In this document: piece by piece, positions 1 through 8,105 of the stretch
Layout: every line of letters begins with the position of its first letter
How positions within the stretch are numbered: the stretch's first letter is position 1
DNA from: TMP-24 sp964600685
Lineage (GTDB): Bacteria; Pseudomonadota; Alphaproteobacteria; Rhodobacterales; Rhodobacteraceae
Length of the DNA stretch: 31,527 nucleotides
NCBI GenBank assembly: GCA_964600685.1
Contig: CAZRKU010000033.1
Location: 1 to 31,527, forward strand
Direction: 5' to 3'
Notes under the pieces: model-generated
Told to the model about the DNA's origin: nothing
What the model saw: the letters and a program-made list of their open reading frames with translations, nothing else
The model's database searches: none
Program-made: the position numbers and the translations under genes

Positions 1-900
1 TATACCCAGGCGGCGGCCTCGCTGAACCTGCTGCGCGCCTTCTCGACCGGCGGTTATGCCGACATCCACCGTGTCCAGAGCTGGATCATGGGCTTCACCG
101 ACGAGGCGGATGCCAAACGCTACCGCGAACTCGCGGGCCGCATTCAGGACGCGATGGATTTCATGGCGGCGGCAGGCGTGACCTCGGACACCGCCAAGGA
201 ACTGGGCACCGTCGATTTCTACACCAGCCACGAGGCGCTGCTTCTGGAATATGAGGAGGCGCTCTGCCGGATCGATTCGACCACCGGCCTGCCGGTCGCG
301 GGTTCCGGCCACATGATCTGGATCGGCGACCGCACGCGCCAGCCGGATGGCGCGCATGTCGAGTTTTGCCGGGGTGTCCAGAATCCCATCGGTCTGAAAT
401 GCGGGCCGTCGACGACGGTCGAGGATCTGAAAGTCCTCATGCGCAAGCTGAACCCGGAGAACGAGGCCGGACGTCTGACCCTGATCGCGCGGTTTGGCGC
501 GGGCAAGGTCGGCGACCATCTGCCGCGTCTGGTCCGTGCGGTGCAGGACGAGGGCGCGAACGTCGTCTGGAGCTGCGATCCGATGCATGGCAATACGATC
601 AAGTCGGCCTCGGGCTACAAGACCCGGCCGTTCGAATCGGTCTTGCGCGAGGTGCGGGAGTTCTTCGCCGTCCACAAGGCCGAGGGCACGATCCCCGGCG
701 GCGTTCATTTCGAGATGACCGGCCAGGATGTGACCGAATGCACCGGCGGGGTCCGCGCGGTGACGGACGAGGATCTCAGCGACCGTTACCACACGGCCTG
801 CGATCCGCGCCTGAACGCCAGCCAGTCGCTCGAACTTGCCTTCCTGGTGGCGGAGGAGCTTCAGGACCGCCGCAGCCTGGCACAGGCCGCCAGCCTTTGA
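1..900 (+). CDS. 3-deoxy-7-phosphoheptulonate (DAHP) synthase, class II, 3' part
   Basis: The frame is open from the first base of the window, so the gene starts upstream; 299 codons and a TGA stop are present out of the roughly 450-460 residues usual for the family. The enzyme condenses phosphoenolpyruvate and erythrose-4-phosphate, the entry step of the shikimate pathway, in the cytoplasm. Class II (plant-like) identity is seen in the segments SWIMGF, DFYTSHEALLLEYE, WIGDRTRQ, GVQNPIGLKCGPS, RFGAGKV, WSCDPMHGNT and GGVHFEMTGQDVTECTGG, which carry the conserved substrate- and metal-binding residues. It is convergent with the PAS gene, and a long inverted repeat lies in the gap. Class I enzymes do not share these motifs, so the family call is secure; which gene symbol applies (aroG, aroF or aroH are all used) is not. 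Confidence 0.95.
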   Translation, partial: YTQAAASLNLLRAFSTGGYADIHRVQSWIMGFTDEADAKRYRELAGRIQDAMDFMAAAGVTSDTAKELGTVDFYTSHEALLLEYEEALCRIDSTTGLPVAGSGHMIWIGDRTRQPDGAHVEFCRGVQNPIGLKCGPSTTVEDLKVLMRKLNPENEAGRLTLIARFGAGKVGDHLPRLVRAVQDEGANVVWSCDPMHGNTIKSASGYKTRPFESVLREVREFFAVHKAEGTIPGGVHFEMTGQDVTECTGGVRAVTDEDLSDRYHTACDPRLNASQSLELAFLVAEELQDRRSLAQAASL

Positions 901-906
901 GCGTGC

Positions 907-969
907 GCTCATCGGGCCCTGGGTGTCCTCTTCGCGAAAACGGCGCAGGGGATCAAGGGCCCGATGAGC
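907..969. repeat. 14-bp perfect inverted repeat between convergent genes
   Basis: The arms GCTCATCGGGCCCT (907-920) and AGGGCCCGATGAGC (956-969) are perfect reverse complements separated by 35 bases. The element fills most of the gap between the DAHP synthase stop and the end of the PAS gene. A long stem could terminate or stabilise both transcripts, although there is no T-run on either side. The large loop is unusual for a simple terminator. Confidence 0.6.
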
Positions 970-976
970 CCGGCTT

Positions 977-1639
977 TCACTGATCGCTCTTGACCAGCCG
1001 AAGGTGGTTCCGGTCGGCTTTTGGGGCGTCCGAATAGGGCCGCTGCATTTCGGCAAAACCCGGCATGGTCCGGGCGGGGCGATGGTTGGCCGATGATCCG
1101 GAAAGCGGCGTCACCTTCGCCTCCGCAATCTCGAACCGGCGCGGCGCGCGACCGATATGGCCGTCGGCGACGAGGCAGCCAAGCGTGCGGCTGATGTCGC
1201 CCAGATCACTTTGCAGGGGCAGGATCAGCATCCGGGCTTCCAGCACGGGCTTGCCGAATCCGGTCTCGGCAGAAAGGCCCAATTCCGCCATCGCGGGGCC
1301 GGCAAACACCTGTTCCACTGCGTCGGCGGCGGCTGCACGGGCTGCGGGGGTGAAGAAGCAGGTGGTGGGCATGCCGCGCACCTCCATCCCCATCAGGTCG
1401 GCCAGATGCATCCCGGCCAGCCGGAACCGGGCAACCCTGGGGGCCACCCGTTCCAGGATGAAGGCCTGTTCCAGCGCCCGTTCGATGCCGCGCGGGTCGA
1501 TCTCCGCCCGCATCGGCACCAGACGACCGTTGCGCAGGGCCTCCCAATAGGCCCTGACTTCGGAGATGGCCGGAAATTTCATGTCCCTCCGAACCGCTGA
1601 AAACGAGACGATATTGTCCCCGCCCTGATCAATCTGCAT
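977..1639 (-). CDS. PAS domain-containing protein (PAS_5-type)
   Basis: A protein of about 220 residues whose N-terminal two thirds resembles the alphaproteobacterial PAS_5 family: an AYWEALRNGRLVPMRAEIDPRGIE start, then RFRLAGMHLADLMGMEVRGMPTTCFF and LILPLQSD. The C-terminal 60 residues look disordered and basic. No signal peptide, membrane helix, kinase or cyclase domain is attached, so any ligand or partner is unknown. The start is uncertain. I place it at the Met preceding QIDQGGDN; a start 12 codons upstream (1675) is also open. Neither has a clear ribosome-binding site, and the upstream one lies inside an inverted repeat. The gene is divergent from yicC and convergent with the DAHP synthase gene. 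Confidence 0.8.
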   Translation of the reverse strand: MQIDQGGDNIVSFSAVRRDMKFPAISEVRAYWEALRNGRLVPMRAEIDPRGIERALEQAFILERVAPRVARFRLAGMHLADLMGMEVRGMPTTCFFTPAARAAAADAVEQVFAGPAMAELGLSAETGFGKPVLEARMLILPLQSDLGDISRTLGCLVADGHIGRAPRRFEIAEAKVTPLSGSSANHRPARTMPGFAEMQRPYSDAPKADRNHLRLVKSDQ

Positions 1640-1670
1640 GTCCAAACCCCAAAACCATCGCACCCCGACG

Positions 1671-1735
1671 ATCATTCCGGACCGGACCGCGTTGCCGCGC
1701 GGGTCAGCCTTTGTTAACGCTAGGACCGGAATGAT
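1671..1735. repeat. 10-bp inverted repeat in the PAS/yicC divergent region
   Basis: ATCATTCCGG (1671-1680) and CCGGAATGAT (1726-1735) are perfect reverse complements 45 bases apart. GTTAAC lies between them at 1713-1718. The position between two divergent genes would suit a pair of operator half sites or a looping site. No regulator can be named from the sequence. Confidence 0.4.
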
Positions 1736-1790
1736 TACCCAAGTGTTAATCTACCTGAAATTTCGCGGCGTGGAGGTGGAAAAGACTTAA

Positions 1791-2693
1791 ATGGTTAAGA
1801 AACGCATCCTGTCGATGACGGGCTTTGCCGCCGGACGCGGCGCGGGGCTGGGCTATGGCTGGTCGTGGGATCTGCGGTCGGTCAACGGCAAGGGCGCGGA
1901 CCTGCGGCTCAGGGTGCCGGACTGGATCGAGGGGCTGGAGGCGGGCCTGAGGACCGCCCTTGGCGCACGGATTGCGCGCGGCTCGGTCAGCCTCACGCTG
2001 AAGGTGGCCGAGGAAGGCGGCGCGGAGACGCTGCGCGTCAATACGGGCGGGCTCCATGCTGCGCTCGGCGCGTTGGGGCAGGCGGAGGCCGCCGCCCGTG
2101 CCGCCGGGTTCGAGGTTCGCCCGATGACGGCCGCCGACCTTCTGGCGGTGCGCGGGGTCCTGGATCAGGGCGGTGCGGCTGGCGATACGGGACCGCTCCT
2201 GCAGGCGCTCTTGGCCGACTTCGGCCCCATTCTCGACGCGTTCCGTGAAAATCGCGCGACGGAGGGCGGTGCCCTTGCCGGGATCATCGAGGGTCAGATC
2301 GAGCGGATAGCTGACCTGACCCTCCTCGCCCGCGCAACCGCCGAGGCCCGGCGTCCGCAGATGGAAGCGGCGCTAAGGGACAATCTGGCGCGTGTCCTTG
2401 CCGGCGCGGCCGAGGCCGATCCGGCGCGGGTCGCTCAGGAACTGGCGCTTCTGACCGTCAAGGCCGACGTGACGGAGGAGCTGGACCGGCTGACCGCCCA
2501 TATCGCCGCCGCGCGCGACCTCCTGGCGGGCGGCGGCACGGTCGGCAAGAAGTTCGACTTCCTCATGCAGGAATTCATGCGCGAGGCGAACACGCTCTGC
2601 TCCAAATCCGGCAATGTCGACCTGACGCGGATCGGGCTTGACCTCAAGACGGTCATCGACCAGATGCGCGAACAGGTTCAGAACGTGGAATGA
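1791..2693 (+). CDS. yicC: YicC family protein (endoribonuclease YicC)
   Basis: 300 residues, the usual size for the family. The N-terminal YicC hallmark SMTGFA (residues 8-13) is present, followed by the R-SVN-K segment (WDLRSVNGKGADLRLR). The C-terminal DUF1732 block near residues 245-300 has KKFDFLMQEFMREANTLCSKS and ends REQVQNVE, as in E. coli YicC. YicC-type proteins have been reported as endoribonucleases acting on RNA in the cytoplasm; in E. coli this includes sRNA turnover. A strong ribosome-binding site, GGAGGTGG (1772-1779), precedes the ATG. The stop codon overlaps the gmk start, so the two are probably co-transcribed and translationally coupled. A yicC-gmk neighbourhood is common in proteobacteria. 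Confidence 0.93.
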   Translation: MVKKRILSMTGFAAGRGAGLGYGWSWDLRSVNGKGADLRLRVPDWIEGLEAGLRTALGARIARGSVSLTLKVAEEGGAETLRVNTGGLHAALGALGQAEAAARAAGFEVRPMTAADLLAVRGVLDQGGAAGDTGPLLQALLADFGPILDAFRENRATEGGALAGIIEGQIERIADLTLLARATAEARRPQMEAALRDNLARVLAGAAEADPARVAQELALLTVKADVTEELDRLTAHIAAARDLLAGGGTVGKKFDFLMQEFMREANTLCSKSGNVDLTRIGLDLKTVIDQMREQVQNVE

Positions 2694-3343
2694 TCATGCA
2701 GCCCCAGATGCAAAGGCGCGGCCTTCTCATCATCCTGTCGTCGCCGTCGGGGGCGGGAAAGTCGACCTTGGCCAAGCGGCTGATGGGCTGGGACACCTCG
2801 CTGCGCTTCTCGGTCTCCGCCACCACCCGCTCTCCGCGCGCGGGCGAGGTGGACGGGCGCGACTATTATTTCCGCGCGCGGCCGGAGTTCGAGGCGCTGG
2901 TGGCGGCGGGCGACATGCTGGAACATGCCGAGGTCTTCGGAAACCTCTATGGCTCGCCCCGCGCCCCTGTCGAAGTCGCAGTCACCGAAGGCCGCGATAC
3001 GCTTTTTGACATCGACTGGCAGGGCGGACAGCAGATCCGCAATTCGGTCCTTGGCAAGGATGTCGTGTCGATCTTCATCCTGCCGCCCTCGATCGCGGAA
3101 CTGGAACGCCGCTTGCGCGCGCGCGGGCAGGACAGCGACGAGGTGATCGCGGGGCGGATGGCCAAGAGCCAGGCCGAGATCAGCCATTGGGCCGAATATG
3201 ACTATGTGTTGATCAACAATGACCTCGACCTGGCCGAGGCGGAGCTGAAAACCATCCTGACCGCCGAACGGGCGCGCCGCGACCGCCAGCCGGGCCTGAA
3301 CGACTTCGTGCGCGGACTGAACAAGGAGTTTGCCGCCAGATGA
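2690..3343 (+). CDS. gmk: Guanylate kinase
   Basis: Phosphorylates GMP to GDP with ATP, the step after GMP synthase (guaA, also in this window). 217 residues, the normal size. The P-loop SPSGAGKS is at about residues 18-25. The GMP-binding region contains SVSATTRSPRAGEVDGRDYYF, and ILPPS, ELERRLRARGQD and YVLINNDL are further family motifs. The ATG at 2690 overlaps the yicC stop (ATGA); a second Met two codons later or one at 2708 could be the true start, since residues 1-9 lie before the conserved core. The gene overlaps the next one in the same way, giving a compact three-gene unit. Confidence 0.96.
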   Translation: MIMQPQMQRRGLLIILSSPSGAGKSTLAKRLMGWDTSLRFSVSATTRSPRAGEVDGRDYYFRARPEFEALVAAGDMLEHAEVFGNLYGSPRAPVEVAVTEGRDTLFDIDWQGGQQIRNSVLGKDVVSIFILPPSIAELERRLRARGQDSDEVIAGRMAKSQAEISHWAEYDYVLINNDLDLAEAELKTILTAERARRDRQPGLNDFVRGLNKEFAAR

Positions 3344-3858
3344 TCTATGCACTCGACGGGGTCGCGCCGCAGATCGGCGAAGGTGTCTGGATCGCCCCGG
3401 ACGCCAACATCATCGGCAAGATCGTGCTTGAGGCCGGCGCGAACGTCTGGTTCGGCGTCACCCTGCGCGGCGACAACGAGGAAATCCGCGTGGGCGCCGG
3501 ATCGAATGTGCAGGAAAACTGCGTGCTGCACACCGACATGGGCTTTCCCCTGACCATCGGCGCGAACTGCACGATCGGGCACAAGGCGATGCTGCACGGC
3601 TGCATCATCGGCGCGGGCAGCCTGATCGGCATGGGGACGACGATCCTGAACGGCGCAAAGATCGGACGCGGCTGCCTGATCGGCGCCGGGGCGCTGATCA
3701 CCGAGGGCAAGGAAATTCCCGACGGCAGCCTGGTCATGGGCGCGCCGGGCAAGGTGGTGCGGATGCTCGACGAGGCGGCGCGGGAAAGGCTTCTGAAGTC
3801 GGCGGAGGGCTATCGGAGGAATGCGGCCCGGTTCGCGAAGGGGTTGCGGGCGGTGTGA
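3340..3858 (+). CDS. Gamma-carbonic anhydrase family protein (left-handed beta-helix)
   Basis: 172 residues built from hexapeptide repeats (for example IGANCTIG, IGAGSLIGMGTTI, IGRGCLIGAGALI) that form a left-handed beta-helix trimer. Three histidines in the expected arrangement, H64 (VLHTD), H81 (IGHKAMLHG) and H86, are the zinc ligands of gamma-class carbonic anhydrases. Proteins of this YrdA/PaaY-like subgroup are widespread, and many show little or no carbonic anhydrase activity, so the substrate is unproven. The start codon overlaps the gmk stop (ATGA), making it the last gene of the yicC-gmk unit. It converges with the penicillin acylase gene only six bases away. Confidence 0.92.
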   Translation: MIYALDGVAPQIGEGVWIAPDANIIGKIVLEAGANVWFGVTLRGDNEEIRVGAGSNVQENCVLHTDMGFPLTIGANCTIGHKAMLHGCIIGAGSLIGMGTTILNGAKIGRGCLIGAGALITEGKEIPDGSLVMGAPGKVVRMLDEAARERLLKSAEGYRRNAARFAKGLRAV

Positions 3859-3864
3859 GCCGCG

Positions 3865-6348
3865 CTATTCCTGCGTTTCCCCTGCCGGTGTCAGTACCGT
3901 CACTCCCGTCGCCGCCGCCCGTGCCAGTGCCGGATCGAGCGACATGGGCACATAGTCGCCCCGACGCCACAGCTCGCTCAGGTCGTCATAGTGGCGCGAC
4001 AGCGGATTGCCCGACTGGCCGGTCGAGGTGATGAACACTGAACTGTCGGGGTCGGCAAAATCATAGACGCCGCGATAGACCGGCCCGTTCACGTTCAGGT
4101 ACGGCGCTTCCGGATCGCCGCCGGTGATCCCGCGCATCAGCGTATGATCGCCGCCCGAGGTCGACTGGCGGATGTTCATCAGCCATTTCAGGAAGGGAAA
4201 ATCGCCCAGCGTGGCGTGATCCTGCCGTGCCTCGTGCGCATCGCCCCAGCGCCAGCTTTCGATCTTCGGCCCATAGCGGGTCGCAAGCTCCAGAAGCGCA
4301 TCATCGAGCGACAGGCGGGCGATGTCCGAACAGGTCTCGGTCGGGGCCGATTGCAGAACGTCGCACCAGAGGGCCGCGCCGCCGATGTCGCGGAAGACCC
4401 GTTCGATGAACAGCGGCTCTGGCCGCGCGAAGGCTTCCGAAAACGGCCCGAGCTCATCGCGGATCAGGCGGGCCTGCAAGGCACGCGCCCAGGCGGAGTA
4501 GATCAGCGGCTCCGGTAGATGTTCGTTCATGTCGCCATCCCAGGCGGCCAGCAGTTCCAGCGCCCGCTGGCGCTGGCGTTCGGGCGTGCCTTCGGGCGCG
4601 GCCTCGCCGGTGAACCACAGATCCTTGCCGATCAGCGGCAGGATGGTGCGGGCGTCGGTGGCGTTGGTGTCCAGTTGCGCGGCGATGAAGCTTTCGCGGC
4701 TGTGCACCTCGCGTTCCTGCATCAGGCGGCTCCAGCGCTGCACCCGCTGGCTGTCGCCCCAGTCGAAGCTGACATTGCCGGGGAAGGGGGCATCGGTCAG
4801 CTTGTTGTTGGTGCTGCCGACGATCCCGCCCGCCGGGTCAAGGAAGCGCGGATTGTCGGCGGCAGGGCGGAAGCCTTTCCAGCGGTTTTCCGGCAGCCAG
4901 CCGGGTGCCGGCATCTTGCCTTGCGACTGATGGCGGGCGTCGCGGTCGGGCAGCGCCCCGAACAGCGCCAGCCCCACCCGGTCCTTCTCGGCCATCGTCA
5001 CGCTGAGCGCGGGCGCGATCTGCTGGCTTCCCGCCACCAGCGCCTGGTCGATCGAGCGGGCCTGCATCAGCCCGATCGCAGCCGTCATGCTGGTATCGGC
5101 GGGGCTGAGGCCGGTCCAGCCGAGTGCCATCACATGGCCGGGGGGCGTGACCGATTGCAGGTCATAATGCCCGCCCGGCAGGACCGGCCCGTTCACGCTC
5201 CAGCGCAGGGTCAGGGTCAGGGGGGCTTCGCCCTTGATGTTGACGATCGACCGGCGCGTCTCGAAAGCGGCCCAGCCTTCCGGCGTGCGGTAGCGGGTGG
5301 GGTCGGCCGGATCCTGCTCCTCCAGGAACAGATCCTGATCGTCGGCGTAGGAGGCGGCGATGCCCCAACCGAAAGCCTCGTTCCGGCCCGCGAGGATCGC
5401 CGGAATGCCGGGGATCGTCGCCCCGATCACGCCGCCCGACTGCAATTCAAGCCGCGCGAGGTAGAAGGGCGTCGGCGCGCTGAACGCCATATGCGGATCA
5501 TTGGCCAGAAGCGACGCGCCCGCCGCCGCGCGGGACGGCGCGGCCGCCCAGGCGTTCGAGGCCGCCGCCATGTCGCGCGGGCGCACCGCCGACAGGGGAT
5601 CGCGGCCCGCGTCATCGCCTGCGTATCGCTGGCGGGGATCGCCGGTGAGGCCGGGCGCCAGATTTGCATAGGGTGGCAGGGCCACCGTGCCCGCGCCGGG
5701 AACAGCGGGCATCAGATCGTCCGCCCAGTCCCGCGACAGGATGGACAGGCGCGCCCTCAAAACCTCGTTTTGCAGCTGTGATGTGTCCTGAAAGGCCAGA
5801 AGCTTCATCAGCGCGATGGAATCGGCGGGTTGCCAGACCGCAATTTCGGCGGGGAAGATGAAGAACTCCGGCGCGCCCCGCCCCTTGGCCTCGGCATTCA
5901 CCACGCCGATCCAGGCGTTCACGCCCTTCGCATAGGCCGCAAGCGCCGCCTTGGTCGGCTCGTCCTGCACCGCGAGCGACCGCGTGGCGAGCCCGTAAAG
6001 GTCGAGCCGGCGCATCAACTCATCGCTTTTGACGGTGCGCGGCCCGAAAACTTCCGACAATCGGCCCTGCACGGTCAGCCGCGCCACCACCATCTGCCAG
6101 AGCCGGTCCTGGGCATGGGCATATCCGAGCGCGAAGAACACATCCGCGTCGGTCTTGCCGAAGATGTGCGGCACGTCGGCCGTATCGCGGACGATCTCGA
6201 CCGGCGCGCTGATCCCGGCGATCTGGCGCTGGTCGTTATAGTCCGGCAAGGACCGCGAACCGAGATAGTAGACGGCCCAAACCGCGATCACCAGCGCCAG
6301 CAGCGCCCCTGCGATCAGTCGAACGAGCCAGCGGAAAAGGGTTGCCAT
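3865..6348 (-). CDS. Penicillin acylase family protein (Ntn hydrolase), membrane-anchored
   Basis: 827 residues, the length of a full penicillin G acylase/AHL acylase-type precursor. Residues about 7-29 form a hydrophobic helix serving as an uncleaved signal or membrane anchor, so the enzyme should face the periplasm. The alpha-subunit hallmark is EIVRDTADVPHIFG (about 51-64), and GYAHAQDRLWQM follows. The catalytic nucleophile, which would become the N-terminus of the beta chain after autocleavage, is Ser264 in the motif AAASNAWA. NDPHM and GRNEAFGWGI downstream are also conserved. Members hydrolyse amide bonds of beta-lactams, acyl-homoserine lactones or other N-acyl compounds; the real substrate cannot be told from sequence. 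It is transcribed alone and divergent from the dehydrogenase gene at 6463. Confidence 0.92.
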   Translation of the reverse strand: MATLFRWLVRLIAGALLALVIAVWAVYYLGSRSLPDYNDQRQIAGISAPVEIVRDTADVPHIFGKTDADVFFALGYAHAQDRLWQMVVARLTVQGRLSEVFGPRTVKSDELMRRLDLYGLATRSLAVQDEPTKAALAAYAKGVNAWIGVVNAEAKGRGAPEFFIFPAEIAVWQPADSIALMKLLAFQDTSQLQNEVLRARLSILSRDWADDLMPAVPGAGTVALPPYANLAPGLTGDPRQRYAGDDAGRDPLSAVRPRDMAAASNAWAAAPSRAAAGASLLANDPHMAFSAPTPFYLARLELQSGGVIGATIPGIPAILAGRNEAFGWGIAASYADDQDLFLEEQDPADPTRYRTPEGWAAFETRRSIVNIKGEAPLTLTLRWSVNGPVLPGGHYDLQSVTPPGHVMALGWTGLSPADTSMTAAIGLMQARSIDQALVAGSQQIAPALSVTMAEKDRVGLALFGALPDRDARHQSQGKMPAPGWLPENRWKGFRPAADNPRFLDPAGGIVGSTNNKLTDAPFPGNVSFDWGDSQRVQRWSRLMQEREVHSRESFIAAQLDTNATDARTILPLIGKDLWFTGEAAPEGTPERQRQRALELLAAWDGDMNEHLPEPLIYSAWARALQARLIRDELGPFSEAFARPEPLFIERVFRDIGGAALWCDVLQSAPTETCSDIARLSLDDALLELATRYGPKIESWRWGDAHEARQDHATLGDFPFLKWLMNIRQSTSGGDHTLMRGITGGDPEAPYLNVNGPVYRGVYDFADPDSSVFITSTGQSGNPLSRHYDDLSELWRRGDYVPMSLDPALARAAATGVTVLTPAGETQE

Positions 6349-6393
6349 GTGAAACCGGTTGAGATCAGGAACGAAGGTCGCGTGCGCCCGGCC

Positions 6394-6422
6394 TTGACGC
6401 CGCGGGCAGGGCGGTCAATTAC
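6394..6422 (+). promoter_or_regulatory. Possible promoter of the beta-hydroxyacid dehydrogenase gene
   Basis: TTGACG (6394-6399) followed after 17 bases by AATTAC (6417-6422) gives a plausible -35/-10 pair about 40 bases before the start codon at 6463. The -35 box is good and the -10 box poor. It lies in the only divergent gap between the acylase and dehydrogenase genes. Confidence 0.35.
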
Positions 6423-6462
6423 GGCCTTTGAACGAAAACCGCAATGATCCAAAGGGGGCGAC

Positions 6463-7335
6463 ATGGCAAGGGTGGCATTTCTTGGCCTTGGCGTGATGGG
6501 ATTTCCGATGGCCGGCCATCTTGCCGCCAAAGGGCATGAGGTGACGGTCTGGAACCGGACCGCCGCCAAAGCCGACGCGTGGGTCATGCGCCACGGCGGC
6601 AAGGCCGCGCCCTCCGCACGGGCTGCCGCCAAAGGGGCCGAGTTCGTCATGGCCTGCGTCGGCAACGACGATGACCTGCGTGCGGTCTGCCGGGGGGCGG
6701 AGGGTGCCTTCGCGGGTATGGCCCAGGGCGCGATCTTCGTCGATCACACCACCGTCTCCGCCGCCGTCACCCGCGAGCTTGCGGCCGAGGCCGGCAGCGC
6801 CGGGATCGGCTTCGTCGACGCCCCGGTGTCCGGCGGGCAGGCCGGGGCGGAAAACGGTGTCCTTTCGGTGATGTGCGGGGGGGCGGAGGCTGACCATGCC
6901 GCCGCCGAACCCGTGATCGCGGCCTACGCCCGCATCTGTCGCAGGCTCGGGCCGTCGGGGGCGGGACAACTGGCGAAGATGGTGAACCAGATCTGCATCG
7001 CCGGCCTTGTCCAGGGTCTGGCCGAAGGGCTGCATTTCGCCGAGAAGGCCGGCCTTCACATTCCCGATCTGGTGGAGGTGATTGCCCAGGGTGCGGCGGG
7101 CAGCTGGCAGATGGTCAACCGGCACAAGACCATGGCTGACGGCAGGTTCGACTTCGGCTTCGCCGTCGACTGGATGCGCAAGGATCTGGGAATCTGCCTC
7201 GCGACCGCGAACGAAAACGGCGCGAGCCTGCCGGTCACGGCCCTTGTCGATCAGTTCTACAAGGATGTGCAGAAGCTGGGCGGCGGGCGCTGGGACACGT
7301 CAAGCCTCGTCGCGCGCCTGCGCGCAGGCGGCTGA
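6463..7335 (+). CDS. NAD(P)-dependent beta-hydroxyacid dehydrogenase (3-hydroxyisobutyrate/tartronate semialdehyde reductase-like)
   Basis: 290 residues. The N-terminal Rossmann fold is shown by FLGLGVMGFPMAGHL (6-20) and by VWNRT at the end of beta-2; the Arg there suggests a preference for NADP. The substrate motif DAPVSGG (about 119-125) and the catalytic lysine in GAGQLAKMVNQ (Lys172, with Asn175) are intact. The family includes 3-hydroxyisobutyrate dehydrogenase, tartronate semialdehyde reductase and glyoxylate/succinic semialdehyde reductases. No valine-degradation or glyoxylate-pathway gene lies beside it, so the substrate is open. The ribosome-binding site is AAAGGGGG (6451-6458). The gene is followed by a hairpin element and converges with the SYLF lipoprotein gene. 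Confidence 0.9.
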   Translation: MARVAFLGLGVMGFPMAGHLAAKGHEVTVWNRTAAKADAWVMRHGGKAAPSARAAAKGAEFVMACVGNDDDLRAVCRGAEGAFAGMAQGAIFVDHTTVSAAVTRELAAEAGSAGIGFVDAPVSGGQAGAENGVLSVMCGGAEADHAAAEPVIAAYARICRRLGPSGAGQLAKMVNQICIAGLVQGLAEGLHFAEKAGLHIPDLVEVIAQGAAGSWQMVNRHKTMADGRFDFGFAVDWMRKDLGICLATANENGASLPVTALVDQFYKDVQKLGGGRWDTSSLVARLRAGG

Positions 7336-7352
7336 TCCCATTTTCTGTCGGT

Positions 7353-7392
7353 AAATATCCCGGGAGGGTGCGGGAGGGCAGCGCCCTCCCGC
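7353..7392 (+). repeat. Intergenic AAATATCC hairpin element, copy 1
   Basis: AAATATCC (7353-7360) is followed by CGGGAGGGT and then by a perfect 10-bp stem, GCGGGAGGGC (7370-7379) and GCCCTCCCGC (7383-7392), with loop AGC. It lies between the convergent dehydrogenase and SYLF genes, where the hairpin could act as a terminator. The same arrangement recurs near 16.3 kb and 24.25 kb. Confidence 0.7.
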
Positions 7393-7422
7393 GCGGGTCG
7401 GCCCGGCGAAGCCGGGGCGAAA

Positions 7423-7977
7423 TCAGGGAATGATCCGCGTGTATTTTGTGCCCTTGAGCGTGGCGCCGACGATCAGCCCGGCCTGCCCGAACACATAGGC
7501 GATGACCGGCGCGGTCGTCGTCGCGCTGTCCAAGCCCGCGTTCTCGCCCCGGTTCGGCAGCGCATATTCCACATCCGCGCCCGCCGTCCAGCCCTGCGAC
7601 GTGCGGAAACTCGCCAAGGCCTCGGGGGTCATGAACAAGAGCGTGTGGGCATATTGCTGGGCGCCGACCTGCAGGCCCCAGCTGGCCTGCGTGGCGGAGT
7701 AATAATCGACCGTCACGTCATTGATCCTGAGCGCGCCGCGTCCGAACGATCCGCCGAACATGAAGCCCGCCTCCGTCACCAGCGGCATGTAGAGAATACC
7801 CGAAGCCTGCGCCATCTTCTGCGCCGCGGTCGGGAAATTCGCCTTCATGTAATCGCGGGTCTTGTCGACGCGCGCGTCGATCGTATTGCCGCCGTTGCTG
7901 CCCACGCCGTTGCCGCAAGAGGCCAGCCCGAAGGCCGCGCCAGAAATCAGAAGCGTCCGTCTTGTCACCTGAGTCAT
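7423..7977 (-). CDS. SYLF/Ysc84-type lipid-binding domain lipoprotein
   Basis: 184 residues from the chosen start. The N-terminus TQVTRRTLLISGAAFGLASCGNG has a twin Arg, a hydrophobic stretch and a lipobox (LASC, Cys21), so the product should be a lipoprotein exported by Tat or Sec. The rest matches the SYLF (DUF500) domain: ASGILYMPLVTEAGFMFGGSFGRGAL, then VDYYSATQASWGLQVGAQQYAHTLLFMT and a C-terminal AYVFGQAGLIVGATLKGTKYTRI. SYLF domains bind phosphoinositides in eukaryotes; the role in bacteria is unclear. The frame is open 26 codons further upstream, but signal-peptide logic and a purine-rich AAGGTAGGCGAG upstream favour the start at 7977. The gene lies 128 bases downstream of hemB on the same strand, which could allow shared transcription. 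Confidence 0.87.
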   Translation of the reverse strand: MTQVTRRTLLISGAAFGLASCGNGVGSNGGNTIDARVDKTRDYMKANFPTAAQKMAQASGILYMPLVTEAGFMFGGSFGRGALRINDVTVDYYSATQASWGLQVGAQQYAHTLLFMTPEALASFRTSQGWTAGADVEYALPNRGENAGLDSATTTAPVIAYVFGQAGLIVGATLKGTKYTRIIP

Positions 7978-8105
7978 GCTCTCGCCTACCTTGTCTGGAC
8001 ACGCCTCTCCGGGCGCATTTTCACCAAATATAGAACAGAGAATGGCTCCTGTCACTGTTTGTTGATGGCGCAGGCGGCAAACCGCAATCCGCCGCCCCGG
8101 CCACT

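Noticed and set aside
1744..1800. CtrA box upstream of yicC (TTAA motifs at 1746, 1787 and 1795)
   Set aside because: The spacings do not fit TTAA-N7-TTAA; the pair at 1787/1795 is only four bases apart.
4519..5781. 420-codon open frame antisense to the penicillin acylase gene
   Set aside because: Arg/Gly-rich low-complexity translation, no domain, fully inside a confident gene on the other strand.
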